From an uncultured Eubacteriales bacterium (lineage in GTDB: Bacteria > Bacillota > Clostridia > Lachnospirales > CAG-274): a DNA stretch of 16,461 bases. Numbering within the stretch: position 1 is the stretch's first letter; the number at the start of each line of letters is the position of its first letter. The notes under the pieces were generated by a model. That model was not told the DNA's origin. It worked only from the letters and a program-made list of their open reading frames with translations, and did no database searches. The position numbers were made by a program, and so were the translations under genes. Of this stretch, positions 1-7,966 are shown piece by piece. The stretch lies in assembly GCA_902496345.1 (NCBI GenBank), contig CABVAP010000042.1, positions 1 to 16,461 on the forward strand. The letters run 5' to 3'.

Positions 1-2
1 TC

Positions 3-54
3 CAAGAGCATTTTTGGAAGTTTGAAACCTTTTTGCGATAGAAAAAGGTTTCAA
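3..54 (+). repeat. 52-bp repeat, left copy of a perfect inverted pair
   Basis: Positions 3-54 are the exact reverse complement of 7967-8018 (52 of 52 bases by direct comparison). Within it, 24-52 forms a hairpin with an 11-bp stem (GAAACCTTTTT pairing with AAAAAGGTTTC) and a 7-nt loop. It lies downstream of mnmE, and the right copy lies upstream of gyrA, so the pair brackets the gyrA-mnmE block. The left copy may continue beyond the window edge. It carries no coding capacity and looks like one module of a dispersed hairpin family. Confidence 0.9.
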
Positions 55-86
55 GAAATTCAAATTTTATATAAACTTGTAACTAA

Positions 87-120
87 ACTAAAATAAGATT
101 TTAGGTAATTTTATTTTAGT
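87..120 (-). terminator. AT-only hairpin downstream of mnmE, possible weak terminator
   Basis: A 10-bp stem (ACTAAAATAA at 87-96 with its complement at 111-120) encloses a 14-nt loop. It lies about 95 nt past the mnmE stop. The stem is wholly AT except for one G-C-type pair near its base, and no clean U-tract follows on the minus strand, so termination is only a possibility. Confidence 0.3.
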
Positions 121-131
121 CGTAAACGTAA

Positions 132-174
132 ATAAGGACGGCGAAGCGATACAAAGTTTAGGTCCAGCCTTTTT
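132..174 (-). repeat. Dispersed repeat module, inverted copy of 8068-8112
   Basis: Read on the minus strand, this stretch matches 8068-8112 on the plus strand at about 41 of 45 aligned positions, with two single-base indels and two substitutions. It contains a small GGC/GCC hairpin. It sits next to the 52-bp repeat in the mnmE downstream region. The order of the two modules is A-B on the left and A'-B' on the right, so they are separate dispersed units and not one long inverted repeat. Confidence 0.75.
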
Positions 175-214
175 ATTAACCTACAACCAAATAACAAACT
201 CCAACTCCCCTATC

Positions 215-1606
215 CTATTTCCCCAAGCAAAATTCAGAGAAAATTTTATCAATAACATCTTCATCGACTGTTTCACCAATGATTTCGCCAAGATAAGCAT
301 AAGCCTGCATCAAATCCATAGATAAGAAATCTTCTGGCATTTTGTTATCAATTGTATCTAAAACGTTTTCAAGGCTCTTTTTCGCCTTAATTAAGGACGC
401 CTTATTTCTTTCGTTAGAAACAATAGCTTCATCATCAACGTCAATTTCGCCATTAAAGAATAAGTCTTTTATTTTTTCGAATAATTCATCAATACCATAG
501 TTATTTTTAACTGATACCGTTAAAACATATTCCTTGTCAATATACTCAAAAATTCGATTTTTGTCAATATTTTGTTCAAGGTCACTTTTGTTTATAAGAA
601 CAACAGCTTTTTTAGAATTTTCCTTGATAAATTCAAATATTTCTGTGTCTTCGTCAGTAAGCTCCTTTGAGCCGTCAAGAACAAGGAAAATAAAGTCAGC
701 AATTTTAGCATATTCTAATGACTTTTCAACACCTATTTTTTCGATAACATCATCTGTGTCACGAATACCGGCTGTATCTATAATATTAAGTGGAACACCC
801 TTTATGTTGATGTGTTCTTCAAGAATGTCCCTAGTTGTTCCAGGAATATCTGTAACAATTGCCCTATCTTCATCAATTAAACAGTTCATAAGCGAACTTT
901 TACCAACGTTCGGTTTTCCGATAATAACGGTCTTAATCCCCTCTTTTATTATCTTGCCGATGTCGGCTGTGTCGATAAGATGAGAAACTTTTTTAATAGC
1001 CTCCCCTGTCTTTTCAGTAACCATTTTATACGTCATAGTTTCGTCTTCGTGTTCAGGGTAGTCTATATTAGCCTCTATATGAGCTGTAACGGTTAATATC
1101 TCTTCCCTAATATCTTTAACCCTCTGAGATAAACGACCCTCCAGACGGTTAATTGAGGCCCTTTCAGAGAGTTCTGTTTTTGCGTTTATAAGGTCAATAA
1201 CTGCTTCGGCTTGAGATAAGTCAATTCGACCATTTAAAAATGCACGTTTAGTAAATTCGCCAGGCATAGCCATATCAGCACCATATTTAATAAGCGTGTT
1301 TAAAACAGATTTAACAACTTTAATACCACCGTGGCAGTTAATCTCAACAACATCTTCTCTTGTGTATGATTTAGGGCCTTTCATAAAAATAACAAGCACT
1401 TCATCAATTATTTTTTCATCATCAACTATGTGACCATAAGTCACCGTATGACTTTTTAAATCTGCAACCTTTTTACCACCAAAAGGTTTAAATACTTTTT
1501 CAAGAATAGAAATCGAGTCTTTACCACTCATTCTAACAATAGCAATCCCCCCTGCCCCAACGGGAGTAGAGATTGCAGCAATTGTATTATCAAAATCAAA
1601 TTCCAT
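215..1606 (-). CDS. mnmE: tRNA modification GTPase MnmE (TrmE)
   Basis: MnmE, with its partner MnmG, installs the (carboxymethyl)aminomethyl group at C5 of wobble uridine in certain tRNAs, using GTP, a folate cofactor and FAD. The 463-aa product has the family's usual length. An N-terminal folate-binding domain (about 1-120) precedes a helical domain with an inserted G domain: G1 GKPNVGKS at 230-237, G3 DTAG at 277-280 and G4 NKSD at 339-342. The C terminus ends FCLGK and keeps the conserved Cys460. An AGGTGA ribosome site sits 4 nt before the ATG. mnmG would be expected next, but the window ends after 214 nt of repeats and AT-rich sequence, so its presence is unknown. Identification is secure. 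Confidence 0.97.
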   Translation of the reverse strand: MEFDFDNTIAAISTPVGAGGIAIVRMSGKDSISILEKVFKPFGGKKVADLKSHTVTYGHIVDDEKIIDEVLVIFMKGPKSYTREDVVEINCHGGIKVVKSVLNTLIKYGADMAMPGEFTKRAFLNGRIDLSQAEAVIDLINAKTELSERASINRLEGRLSQRVKDIREEILTVTAHIEANIDYPEHEDETMTYKMVTEKTGEAIKKVSHLIDTADIGKIIKEGIKTVIIGKPNVGKSSLMNCLIDEDRAIVTDIPGTTRDILEEHINIKGVPLNIIDTAGIRDTDDVIEKIGVEKSLEYAKIADFIFLVLDGSKELTDEDTEIFEFIKENSKKAVVLINKSDLEQNIDKNRIFEYIDKEYVLTVSVKNNYGIDELFEKIKDLFFNGEIDVDDEAIVSNERNKASLIKAKKSLENVLDTIDNKMPEDFLSMDLMQAYAYLGEIIGETVDEDVIDKIFSEFCLGK

Positions 1607-1655
1607 AAAATCACCTGTTTAATAAATTTTAAAATTATAAGACATTTGCCCACAT

Positions 1656-1693
1656 AAAAAATCAGGACCTCAAAGGCATTGCCCCGAGGTCCT
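1656..1693 (-). terminator. Intrinsic terminator after jag
   Basis: On the minus strand, AGGACCTC and GAGGTCCT (1664-1693) form an 8-bp stem around a 14-nt loop, followed directly by GATTTTTTAT. It lies 17 nt past the jag stop and about 50 nt before the mnmE start, so it probably reduces or blocks readthrough into mnmE. The loop contains GGCAATGCC, which resembles the GGGGCAAAGCCCC hairpins elsewhere in the window. Confidence 0.75.
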
Positions 1694-1709
1694 CTGAGAA
1701 AAATAAAAA

Positions 1710-2693
1710 TTAGTTTTCATCTTTAGGTTCAACGTTAGGTGCAGGCATAGCAGGGATAGGAGCTGGCTCAGAAACTGGGTTAGTAGTGAAATCAGCTCTA
1801 AAACCGTAACTTTCTTTTGTATAGTTTCCACCGAAACTACCTCTCGAAACTTCCTTGCTTTCCTTGTTGTATTCCTTATTTTCTTTGCTAAAATCTTTGT
1901 TATAATCTTTATTATAGTCTTTGTTATAACCTTTGTTATATCCAGACTTAAAGCCACCTTTGTGGCCACCTCTTCTGCCTTTGTAGCCAAATTTAAAGCC
2001 ACCGTCTTTATTGTAACCTCTGTTAGGTTTAAAGCCACCTTTGTAGCCTTCTTTGTAGCCTTCTTTGTATTCTTCTTTAGGAGATATAACAACGTAACGA
2101 GAAGTACCCTCACCTTCGCTGTGAGTAGTAACATATTTGTCATTTTGTAAAGTAGAGTGAATTATTCTTCTTTCGTTAGGAGTCATAGGCTCAAGAACAA
2201 CATCACGTCTAATGTGTTTAGCTTTTTTAGCAAGACCGATTGCAAGACTTTCAAGAGTTTCTTTTCTCTTGTTTCTGTAATGCTCTGTGTCAATGCTAAC
2301 GTTTACAAAACTATCTTCAGTTTTATTAACGATTATGCTAGTAAGATATTGTAAAGAATCAAGAGTTTGACCTCTTTTACCGATGATAATACCCATATCG
2401 TTTCCACTTAAATCAATATTCAAGCATCTATCTTCAGTAAGTTCGCATTTGATGTCAATGCTTATACCGATAGAGATAAATACTTCACGTAAAAAGTCAG
2501 TTGCAACTTTAACAGGGTCAGATTTTTTTGTAACTCTGATTTTATAAGGTTTGCTTCCGATACCAAGGAAACCCTTTGTACCCTCTTCAATAATTTCAAT
2601 TTCAACTTCGTCTAACTGTGCGTTAAGCTGAACAAGTGCGTTGTTAATAATTTCGTCCTTGTTTTTTCCCATAACTTCAATGCTGTTTATCAT
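1710..2693 (-). CDS. jag: RNA-binding protein Jag/KhpB with an extended repetitive C-terminal tail
   Basis: Jag (KhpB, SpoIIIJ-associated) is a cytoplasmic RNA-binding protein encoded next to YidC; in related bacteria it affects cell elongation and division. The order is: Jag_N domain about 1-52; KH domain about 60-130 with the GKRG loop at 105-108; R3H domain about 135-200 with the R-x3-H motif in NERRIIH near 175-179. These 200 residues match the usual full length of the family. A further 120 residues (about 206-327) are low-complexity, rich in Tyr, Gly, Lys and Asn, with tandem EGYK and YNKD units, and end in a Pro/Ala-rich acidic stretch. The ribosome site AGAGGTGA overlaps the yidC stop codon, so translation is probably coupled to yidC. 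Identity is secure; the role of the tail is unknown. Confidence 0.93.
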   Translation of the reverse strand: MINSIEVMGKNKDEIINNALVQLNAQLDEVEIEIIEEGTKGFLGIGSKPYKIRVTKKSDPVKVATDFLREVFISIGISIDIKCELTEDRCLNIDLSGNDMGIIIGKRGQTLDSLQYLTSIIVNKTEDSFVNVSIDTEHYRNKRKETLESLAIGLAKKAKHIRRDVVLEPMTPNERRIIHSTLQNDKYVTTHSEGEGTSRYVVISPKEEYKEGYKEGYKGGFKPNRGYNKDGGFKFGYKGRRGGHKGGFKSGYNKGYNKDYNKDYNKDFSKENKEYNKESKEVSRGSFGGNYTKESYGFRADFTTNPVSEPAPIPAMPAPNVEPKDEN

Positions 2694-2699
2694 AAAAAA

Positions 2700-3929
2700 T
2701 CACCTCTTGCTTCTCTTGCCCTTGTTTTTTCCATTACCTTGTTCAATAGGTACTTCGTCAATAACATTTTTATTTTTGTCATCTTCTAATCCAAGTTTGT
2801 TTTCATAATATTTGTTTAACACTTGTTGTTGAACAATCATAAATATATTTGAGCTTATCCAGTATAAACCAACACCACAAGGAAGACCAGAAGTAATCCA
2901 AGCCATCATAAGTGGCATTGTAATCATCATAATTTTTTGTTGAGAGGCAGCAGCTCCACCCATATTTTTGTTTTTTCTCATCATAAGCCAGCTAGATAAG
3001 AAAGTAGTAAGACCTGATAAAAGAGTAATAAAGATACCAGGTAAACCAAAACCAGCAGTTTCAGTAAGGTTAATGCCAAAACCAAAACTTTCGATGTTGT
3101 CTTTAGTGTTAAGATTTTCAACAATGACGTCGCTGTTGAAATGTTCTTTTATGCCGTCCCATTCACTAGGAGTAAGCTTGCTTAAAAGTCTGTTTAAGTC
3201 TTCAGATGATAAGAAATCAAATTTAACTCCGTCATCAGTATCTTTAGGGATAGCATTCTGAACTGATTCGCTAGAAACAAAGTTGCTCCAGTAAACCCAT
3301 TTATTTCCGTCATATTCAAGGATAAGAGCTTTGTCTGCGTCAGTTTGAGCAGCTTCGCCTTTAGCCTTAATTTTTTGAATATCTTCTGATTTTTCAAGGA
3401 GTTTAAGACCCTCCTCTTTGTCAGCAGTTACTTCTTCAATAATAACGTTGCTTATATCTGTGTAGTTTTGACCGATTGTATCGATATAAGCATACGGATT
3501 TTGCATAATATAATATAAAGCGATGAAAATAGGAAGTTGGATAATCAAAGGAAGACAGCCACTAAAAGGGTTGTAGCTATGTTTTGAATATAACTTCTGC
3601 ATTTCTGTGTTCATTTTTCTTTTAACTTCAGGGTCAGCCATATCGTCTTTATACTTGTCCTGAATTTTTTTAATTTCAGGCTGAATTTTTCGCATAATGA
3701 CCATAGATTTCTGTTGCTTTAAGGCAAGAGGAATCATAAGGCATCTAACAATAATGGTAACGATAATTATAGTAACCCCAAGAGAGAAATTTTCTGATAC
3801 TAAACTTACAATGTTGTAAACAAAATTTAAAATTCCGCCTAAAATCCAAGAGATAGGCCCAACGATAAAACCTGGTTTATCAGGTATTGTTGCAACTAAA
3901 AAAGCAATAAATGAGCTAATACTAAGCAA
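2700..3929 (-). CDS. yidC: Membrane protein insertase YidC/Oxa1 family
   Basis: This protein inserts and folds proteins in the cytoplasmic membrane, with or after the Sec translocon. The 409-aa product has hydrophobic segments at about 21-43, 48-70, 122-143, 294-315 and 333-370. It carries the conserved positively charged groove residue Arg62 in VRCLMIPL and a basic tail (GKNKGKRSKR). No lipobox Cys is visible, unlike Bacillus SpoIIIJ. About 130 polar residues (150-285) lie between the third and fourth membrane segments, an enlarged loop compared with Bacillus homologues. The start is TTG, supported by GGGAGG seven nt upstream; no nearer ATG fits. It follows yidD by 157 nt and is translationally coupled to jag. 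Confidence 0.95.
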   Translation of the reverse strand: MLSISSFIAFLVATIPDKPGFIVGPISWILGGILNFVYNIVSLVSENFSLGVTIIIVTIIVRCLMIPLALKQQKSMVIMRKIQPEIKKIQDKYKDDMADPEVKRKMNTEMQKLYSKHSYNPFSGCLPLIIQLPIFIALYYIMQNPYAYIDTIGQNYTDISNVIIEEVTADKEEGLKLLEKSEDIQKIKAKGEAAQTDADKALILEYDGNKWVYWSNFVSSESVQNAIPKDTDDGVKFDFLSSEDLNRLLSKLTPSEWDGIKEHFNSDVIVENLNTKDNIESFGFGINLTETAGFGLPGIFITLLSGLTTFLSSWLMMRKNKNMGGAAASQQKIMMITMPLMMAWITSGLPCGVGLYWISSNIFMIVQQQVLNKYYENKLGLEDDKNKNVIDEVPIEQGNGKNKGKRSKR

Positions 3930-4086
3930 GTAAATACCTCCCTAATCAATAGTAAATTTAATTTTTTAATAATTTTAGTCTTTTAGTCTTTTCAATAAAA
4001 TTTTAATAATTTTTCACACTAAATTTAAGGTAAAAAAATAAACCCTCACCAAAAAATCGGCAAAACAGTTCAGTTTAAATAATAAA

Positions 4087-4296
4087 TCAAGGCACAGGGT
4101 CATAGCCACCCTTGCAAAAAGGATTACAACGTAAAATTCTCCAGATAGTAAGATAAGACCCTTTAAAAAAACCATATTTGCTGTAAGCCTCATAGGCATA
4201 GCTTGAACACGTTGGATAAAATCTACAGCAAGGTTTTTTCATAGGAGAGATAAATTTTTGATAAAACCTTATAAGCATAAGACAAATCTTTTTCAT
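4087..4296 (-). CDS. yidD: Membrane protein insertion efficiency factor YidD
   Basis: YidD is a small membrane-associated protein that assists YidC-dependent insertion. The 69-aa product is full length for the family and carries its landmarks: an amphipathic N terminus (MKKICLMLIRFYQKFISP), the Cys-containing CRFYPTCSSYA motif, RILRCNPF, and the terminal GGYDPVP. The reading frame stays open to an ATG at 4323. I place the start at 4296 because AGGGG lies 7 nt upstream and homologues begin with MKK. It sits between rnpA and yidC, its normal position. Confidence 0.95.
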   Translation of the reverse strand: MKKICLMLIRFYQKFISPMKKPCCRFYPTCSSYAYEAYSKYGFFKGSYLTIWRILRCNPFCKGGYDPVP

Positions 4297-4361
4297 AACC
4301 AATCCCCTTAAAATAGCCAACATACTGAACGAATAAATTAATTAAATAAAAATAAAAAAAT

Positions 4362-4697
4362 CTACACGAATAAATCGTGTTTTTTAAGTAAATGATTAAG
4401 TGACTTATTGACGCTTTCATAAGACGCCCCGTTGCAAGATGTTCTAGCGATAACAACGATGTCAAAACCACTTTTAATATTTTTTTCGGATAATCTATAG
4501 CTTTCTTTTATAAGTCTTGTAACTCTGCTTCGAACGACGCTTATGCCAACTTTTTTGCTAACAGAAACGCCAAGATGATTAATATCTTTGCCATTTTTCA
4601 AGACATACATAACAAGATATTTGTTTGCGATAGATTTACCTCTGTTATAAACAAATCTAAACTGATAATTTTTTTTAAGAGATTCTGTAAAAATCAA
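4362..4697 (-). CDS. rnpA: Ribonuclease P protein component
   Basis: RnpA is the protein subunit of RNase P, which supports the catalytic RNA in removing 5' leaders from precursor tRNAs. The 111-aa product has the typical length and fold signature: the N-terminal LKKNYQFRFVYNRGK, the central GVSVSKKVGISVVRSRVTRLIKES (45-66, here shown in two parts as GVSVSKKVG and VVRSRVTRLIKES), and the C-terminal FDIVVIAR. The usual RNR element reads R56-S57-R58, so the Asn is replaced by Ser while the flanking arginines are kept. The start is TTG, with AAGGA 10 nt upstream; no in-frame ATG lies nearby. It is unusually distant (362 nt) from rpmH and is preceded by a terminator-like hairpin. Confidence 0.95.
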   Translation of the reverse strand: MIFTESLKKNYQFRFVYNRGKSIANKYLVMYVLKNGKDINHLGVSVSKKVGISVVRSRVTRLIKESYRLSEKNIKSGFDIVVIARTSCNGASYESVNKSLNHLLKKHDLFV

Positions 4698-5059
4698 AGC
4701 TATTCAATCCTTATTTTAAAGAATAAAAGGCCACAAAAAGCGGCCCAAATTTACAATAACAATAGAACGGCAAATTTAAAATAAATAAAATATTAAATTT
4801 AGAAAAAAGCCGTCACAAAAAATATGAGAAAGGAGAACACTCGCAAAACAGGAATAATCCTCACTTTCTCAAAACTTATAAAAGTCAAAAGTCCAATAAA
4901 GGCAATGTACCGATTAAAAATCAGTCCCCATACACGTCAAAGACCACCTGCAAAGGCAAGCAATCAATAACCGAAACGTAAAACGCCCATAAATTCAGCG
5001 TATACGCCAAATTTATAAATAACTATAGCCCAAGTTGGGGCATAGACCAACTGTATCGA
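4698..5059. other. 362-nt gap between rpmH and rnpA, no confident gene
   Basis: No convincing coding region was found on either strand. The gap holds a terminator-like hairpin near rnpA (4729-4745), a longer imperfect inverted repeat with GAGAAAG/CTTTCTC arms at about 4829-4872, and a CCCAA/TTGGG palindrome near the rpmH stop. rpmH and rnpA usually lie close together, so this length is notable. It could hold a small RNA or a processing region, but no known RNA family was recognised. Confidence 0.5.
4718..4745 (-). terminator. Terminator-like hairpin upstream of rnpA
   Basis: On the minus strand GGCCGC and GTGGCC (4729-4745) pair over 6 bp, including one G-U, around a T5 loop, and TTTTATTCTTT follows. 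It lies about 20-30 nt before the rnpA TTG start. It may act as an attenuator that lowers rnpA expression relative to rpmH, or as an mRNA processing/stability hairpin. Confidence 0.5.
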
Positions 5060-5194
5060 TTAAGCAGTTAAAGCCTTTCTGCCTTTTTTACGTCTTCTGA
5101 GTACAACTTTTCTACCGTTAGCAGTACTCATTCTTTTTCTGAAACCGTGAACTTTACTTCTTTGTCTTTTCTTTGGCTGAAATGTCATTTTCAC
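5060..5194 (-). CDS. rpmH: 50S ribosomal protein L34
   Basis: L34 is a small, highly basic protein of the large ribosomal subunit. The 44-aa product reads as a complete family member: QPKKRQRSKVHGFRKRM at 6-22, then GRKVVLRRRKKGRKALTA to the end. The start is taken as GTG at 5194, since GGAGG lies 9 nt before it and 15 nt before the ATG two codons later; this gives the expected MKMTFQP N terminus. It has its own strong promoter (5242-5270) and lies downstream of gyrA on the same strand, not divergent from dnaA as in Bacillus and many clostridia. Confidence 0.97.
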   Translation of the reverse strand: MKMTFQPKKRQRSKVHGFRKRMSTANGRKVVLRRRKKGRKALTA

Positions 5195-5241
5195 TTCAAA
5201 GCACCTCCCTTTTTCCTTAAATATGCCCAAGCACTGTTTCT

Positions 5242-5270
5242 ATTATATTAGATAACAAAAATCAAGTCAA
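5242..5270 (-). promoter_or_regulatory. Strong housekeeping sigma promoter for rpmH
   Basis: On the minus strand, TTGACT (5265-5270) and TATAAT (5242-5247) are separated by exactly 17 bp. This is one base from the sigma-A consensus. The predicted transcription start is near 5235, giving a leader of about 40 nt with a GGGAGG ribosome site. It makes the rpmH-rnpA-yidD-yidC-jag cluster independent of gyrA transcription. Confidence 0.9.
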
Positions 5271-5365
5271 GTAAAACAAGCAAAAAAACATTAAATTTTT
5301 TAAGTTTTTTTTAAATTTTAATATTTTTGTAACATAAAATTAGTACAATTTATACACCGTAAATT

Positions 5366-7876
5366 TTATTCGTTACTATCTGAATTATTTTCATCAACAC
5401 TGTCATCAGAATTTTCGTCATCTTCAGAATAAATGTACTCTTCTTCGATTTTTGCAGTACTCATAACTTTAACATTATCACCAACGTTGATAAGTTTAAC
5501 ACCTTGAGTAACTCTGCTAGTTGTTGATATGTCTTTAATTCTAATTCTAATTACTACACCGTCGCTTGTAATCATCATAAGTTCTTCGTTGTCGTTTACC
5601 ATATTTACGCCAACAATATTACCTGTTTTTTCGGTAATCTTGTAAGCTTTAGTACCTTTACCACCTCTTGTTTGAAGTCTAAACTCTTCGGCATTAGTAC
5701 ATTTTCCGTAACCTTTTTCAGAAACGATAAGCATTTTAAGACCGTCTTTAACGACTTCTGATGCGATAACTTCGTCACCGTCATTAAGTTTAATAGCACG
5801 AACACCTGACGCTGTTCTGCCCATTTCCCTAACGTCATTTTCGTCAAATTTAACAGCCATACCAAATCTTGTAGCAACAAAGATTTGACTGTTTCCGTCT
5901 GTTCTCTTAACAGAGATAAGCTCATCATTTTCTTTTAAGTTTACAGCGATAAGACCACCACTTCTGATATTTTGGAACTTTCTAAGTTCGGTCTTTTTTA
6001 TTATACCGTTTTTAGTTGTCATAACGAGATAATCATTTTCGAACTCTTTAAGTGGCATAACGGCACTAATTTTTTCATCTTGAGAAAGATTTAAAAGGTT
6101 TACGATAGGAGTACCCTTTGCAGTTCTACCTGCCTCTGGCACTTCGTAAGTTTTAATTCTGTAAACTTTACCTTTGTTTGTGAACAAAAGAATATAGTTG
6201 TGGTTGCTTGACAAGAAAAGATTTTTAACAAGGTCTTCATCTCTTGTTTGCATACCGATTACACCTTTACCACCTCTGTTTTGACTCTTGTAAGTTGTGA
6301 GAGGAAGTCGTTTTATGTAATTAAGTCTTGTAAGAGTAACAACGCTCATTTCGTCTTCGATAAGGTCTTCGATGTCGATGTCGTTGTAATCTTGAACAAT
6401 CTGAGTTTTTCTATCGTCACCATATTTCCTTTTGATAACAAGAAGTTCGTCTTTGATAACTTGATAAAGTCTATTTTCATCGGCTAATATCGCACGCATA
6501 TCTTTGATAAGTTCCATAAGTTCAGCATATTCGTTTTCAAGCTTTTCTCTCTCAAGTCCGGTAAGACTTCTAAGACGCATTTCAACGATAGCAGTAACCT
6601 GTGGGTCAGTAAATTCAAATCTTGCAACAAGTTTTTCTTTAGCCTCAGCAGTTGTTTGAGAGCCTCTGATTATAGATATAACTTCGTCTATGTGGTCTAA
6701 AGCCTTCAAGAAGCCCTCAACAAGGTGGGCTCTTTTTAAAGCCTTGTCCATATCAAATTTAGTTCTTCTTGTAACAACTTCTTCTTGATGTTGCAAGTAG
6801 TATTCAAGCATTTGTTTAAGGTTAAGGATTCTAGGCTCACCATTTACGATAGCCAAGAAGTTAATGCTATAAGACTCTTGCAAAGACGAATATTTATAAA
6901 GCTGATTTAAAATAACAGACGCATTAGAGTCTTTTTTACATTCGATAACAACTCTGATACCATCTCTACTAGACTCATCGTTAAGGCTAGAAATTCCCTC
7001 AACTTTTTTATCTTTAACGAGTTCAGCGATTTTTTCAATCATACGAGATTTATTTACCTGATAAGGTATTTCAGTAACGACTATTCTTTCTCTACCGTTA
7101 GGCATAGTTTCGATTTCAGCCTCAGAGCGAATAGTTATTTTACCTCTACCAGTTCTATAGGCACTAAGTATCCCACTTCTACCAAGGATAGTTGCACCAG
7201 TTGGGAAGTCAGGGCCTTTGATTATAGACAAAAGTTCATCTACATCTGTTTCTTTACCCTCAAAGATATGGTTATCGATAATTTTAACGATACCGTCAAT
7301 AACCTCACATAGGTTATGTGGAGGGATATTAGTTGCCATACCAACGGCTATACCAGAAGAGCCGTTTACAAGCAAGTTAGGGAACCTAGAAGGCAAAACT
7401 TCCGGTTCTTTAGTTTCCCCGTCATAAGTATCAACGAGGTTGACAGTATTTTTTTCTATATCTGCAAGCATTTCCATAGATATAGGACTCATTCTAGCCT
7501 CTGTATATCTTTGAGCAGCAGCAGGGTAACCGTCAACGTTACCAAAGTTTCCGTGACCGTCAACAAGGGTATATCTCATTGAGAAGTCCTGTGCAAGACG
7601 AACAAGAGCGTCATAGATAGCAGCGTCACCGTGAGGGTGATATTTACCCATCGTGTCACCGACTATTCTAGCACATTTTTTATACCCTTTAGACGGGTCA
7701 AGGTTAAGTTCGTTCATTGCATAAAGTATACGTCTATGAACGGGTTTAAGACCGTCACGAACGTCTGGCAAAGCCCTTGCAACGATAACACTCATAGCAT
7801 AATCTATATAAGACGTTTTCATTTTTTCAGAAATCTCAACGTCCATAATCTTATCGTATTGATTTTGATTTTCCAT
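5366..7876 (-). CDS. gyrA: DNA gyrase subunit A
   Basis: GyrA forms the DNA breakage-reunion part of the A2B2 gyrase, which introduces negative supercoils using ATP. Numbered from the chosen start, the 836-aa product has the breakage-reunion domain with catalytic Tyr124 in QRYTEARM, a long coiled-coil arm (about 360-500), and the C-terminal DNA-wrapping domain opening with the GyrA box QNRGGKG at 532-538. It ends in a strongly acidic tail (EDDENSDDSVDENNSDSNE). An upstream in-frame ATG exists at 7882, but AGAGG is only 2 nt from it and 8 nt from the ATG at 7876, so the second is preferred. The residue matching E. coli Ser83 is Ala85; Asp89 matches Asp87. It is separated from gyrB by a 524-nt repeat island. 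Confidence 0.97.
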   Translation of the reverse strand: MENQNQYDKIMDVEISEKMKTSYIDYAMSVIVARALPDVRDGLKPVHRRILYAMNELNLDPSKGYKKCARIVGDTMGKYHPHGDAAIYDALVRLAQDFSMRYTLVDGHGNFGNVDGYPAAAQRYTEARMSPISMEMLADIEKNTVNLVDTYDGETKEPEVLPSRFPNLLVNGSSGIAVGMATNIPPHNLCEVIDGIVKIIDNHIFEGKETDVDELLSIIKGPDFPTGATILGRSGILSAYRTGRGKITIRSEAEIETMPNGRERIVVTEIPYQVNKSRMIEKIAELVKDKKVEGISSLNDESSRDGIRVVIECKKDSNASVILNQLYKYSSLQESYSINFLAIVNGEPRILNLKQMLEYYLQHQEEVVTRRTKFDMDKALKRAHLVEGFLKALDHIDEVISIIRGSQTTAEAKEKLVARFEFTDPQVTAIVEMRLRSLTGLEREKLENEYAELMELIKDMRAILADENRLYQVIKDELLVIKRKYGDDRKTQIVQDYNDIDIEDLIEDEMSVVTLTRLNYIKRLPLTTYKSQNRGGKGVIGMQTRDEDLVKNLFLSSNHNYILLFTNKGKVYRIKTYEVPEAGRTAKGTPIVNLLNLSQDEKISAVMPLKEFENDYLVMTTKNGIIKKTELRKFQNIRSGGLIAVNLKENDELISVKRTDGNSQIFVATRFGMAVKFDENDVREMGRTASGVRAIKLNDGDEVIASEVVKDGLKMLIVSEKGYGKCTNAEEFRLQTRGGKGTKAYKITEKTGNIVGVNMVNDNEELMMITSDGVVIRIRIKDISTTSRVTQGVKLINVGDNVKVMSTAKIEEEYIYSEDDENSDDSVDENNSDSNE

Positions 7877-7910
7877 AAACATTTCCTCTTTTTTTTATTT
7901 TTACAAGACC

Positions 7911-7927
7911 GTGGGGCTTTGCCCCAC
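7911..7927. repeat. GTGGGGC-TTT-GCCCCAC hairpin module
   Basis: A perfect 7-bp stem with a 3-nt loop lies in the gyrA leader, about 35 nt before the start codon. No U-tract follows on the minus strand, so it is not a standard terminator; it could shape or stabilise the gyrA mRNA 5' end. Related hairpins occur at 8034-8050 and 16398-16412. Confidence 0.8.
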
Positions 7928-7966
7928 CACCCCACTATTTATTGCAAGAAAATAAAATTAAATCTT

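Noticed and set aside
1670..2143. 157-aa frame overlapping the jag tail
   Set aside because: It is an alternative frame of the repetitive tail; tandem DNA units keep several frames open. The jag frame has the recognisable Jag_N, KH and R3H domains.
4799..4864. 21-aa hydrophobic minus-strand frame with a GTG start between rpmH and rnpA
   Set aside because: The predicted peptide looks membrane-like, but there is no convincing ribosome site and it is short enough to arise by chance in T-rich DNA.
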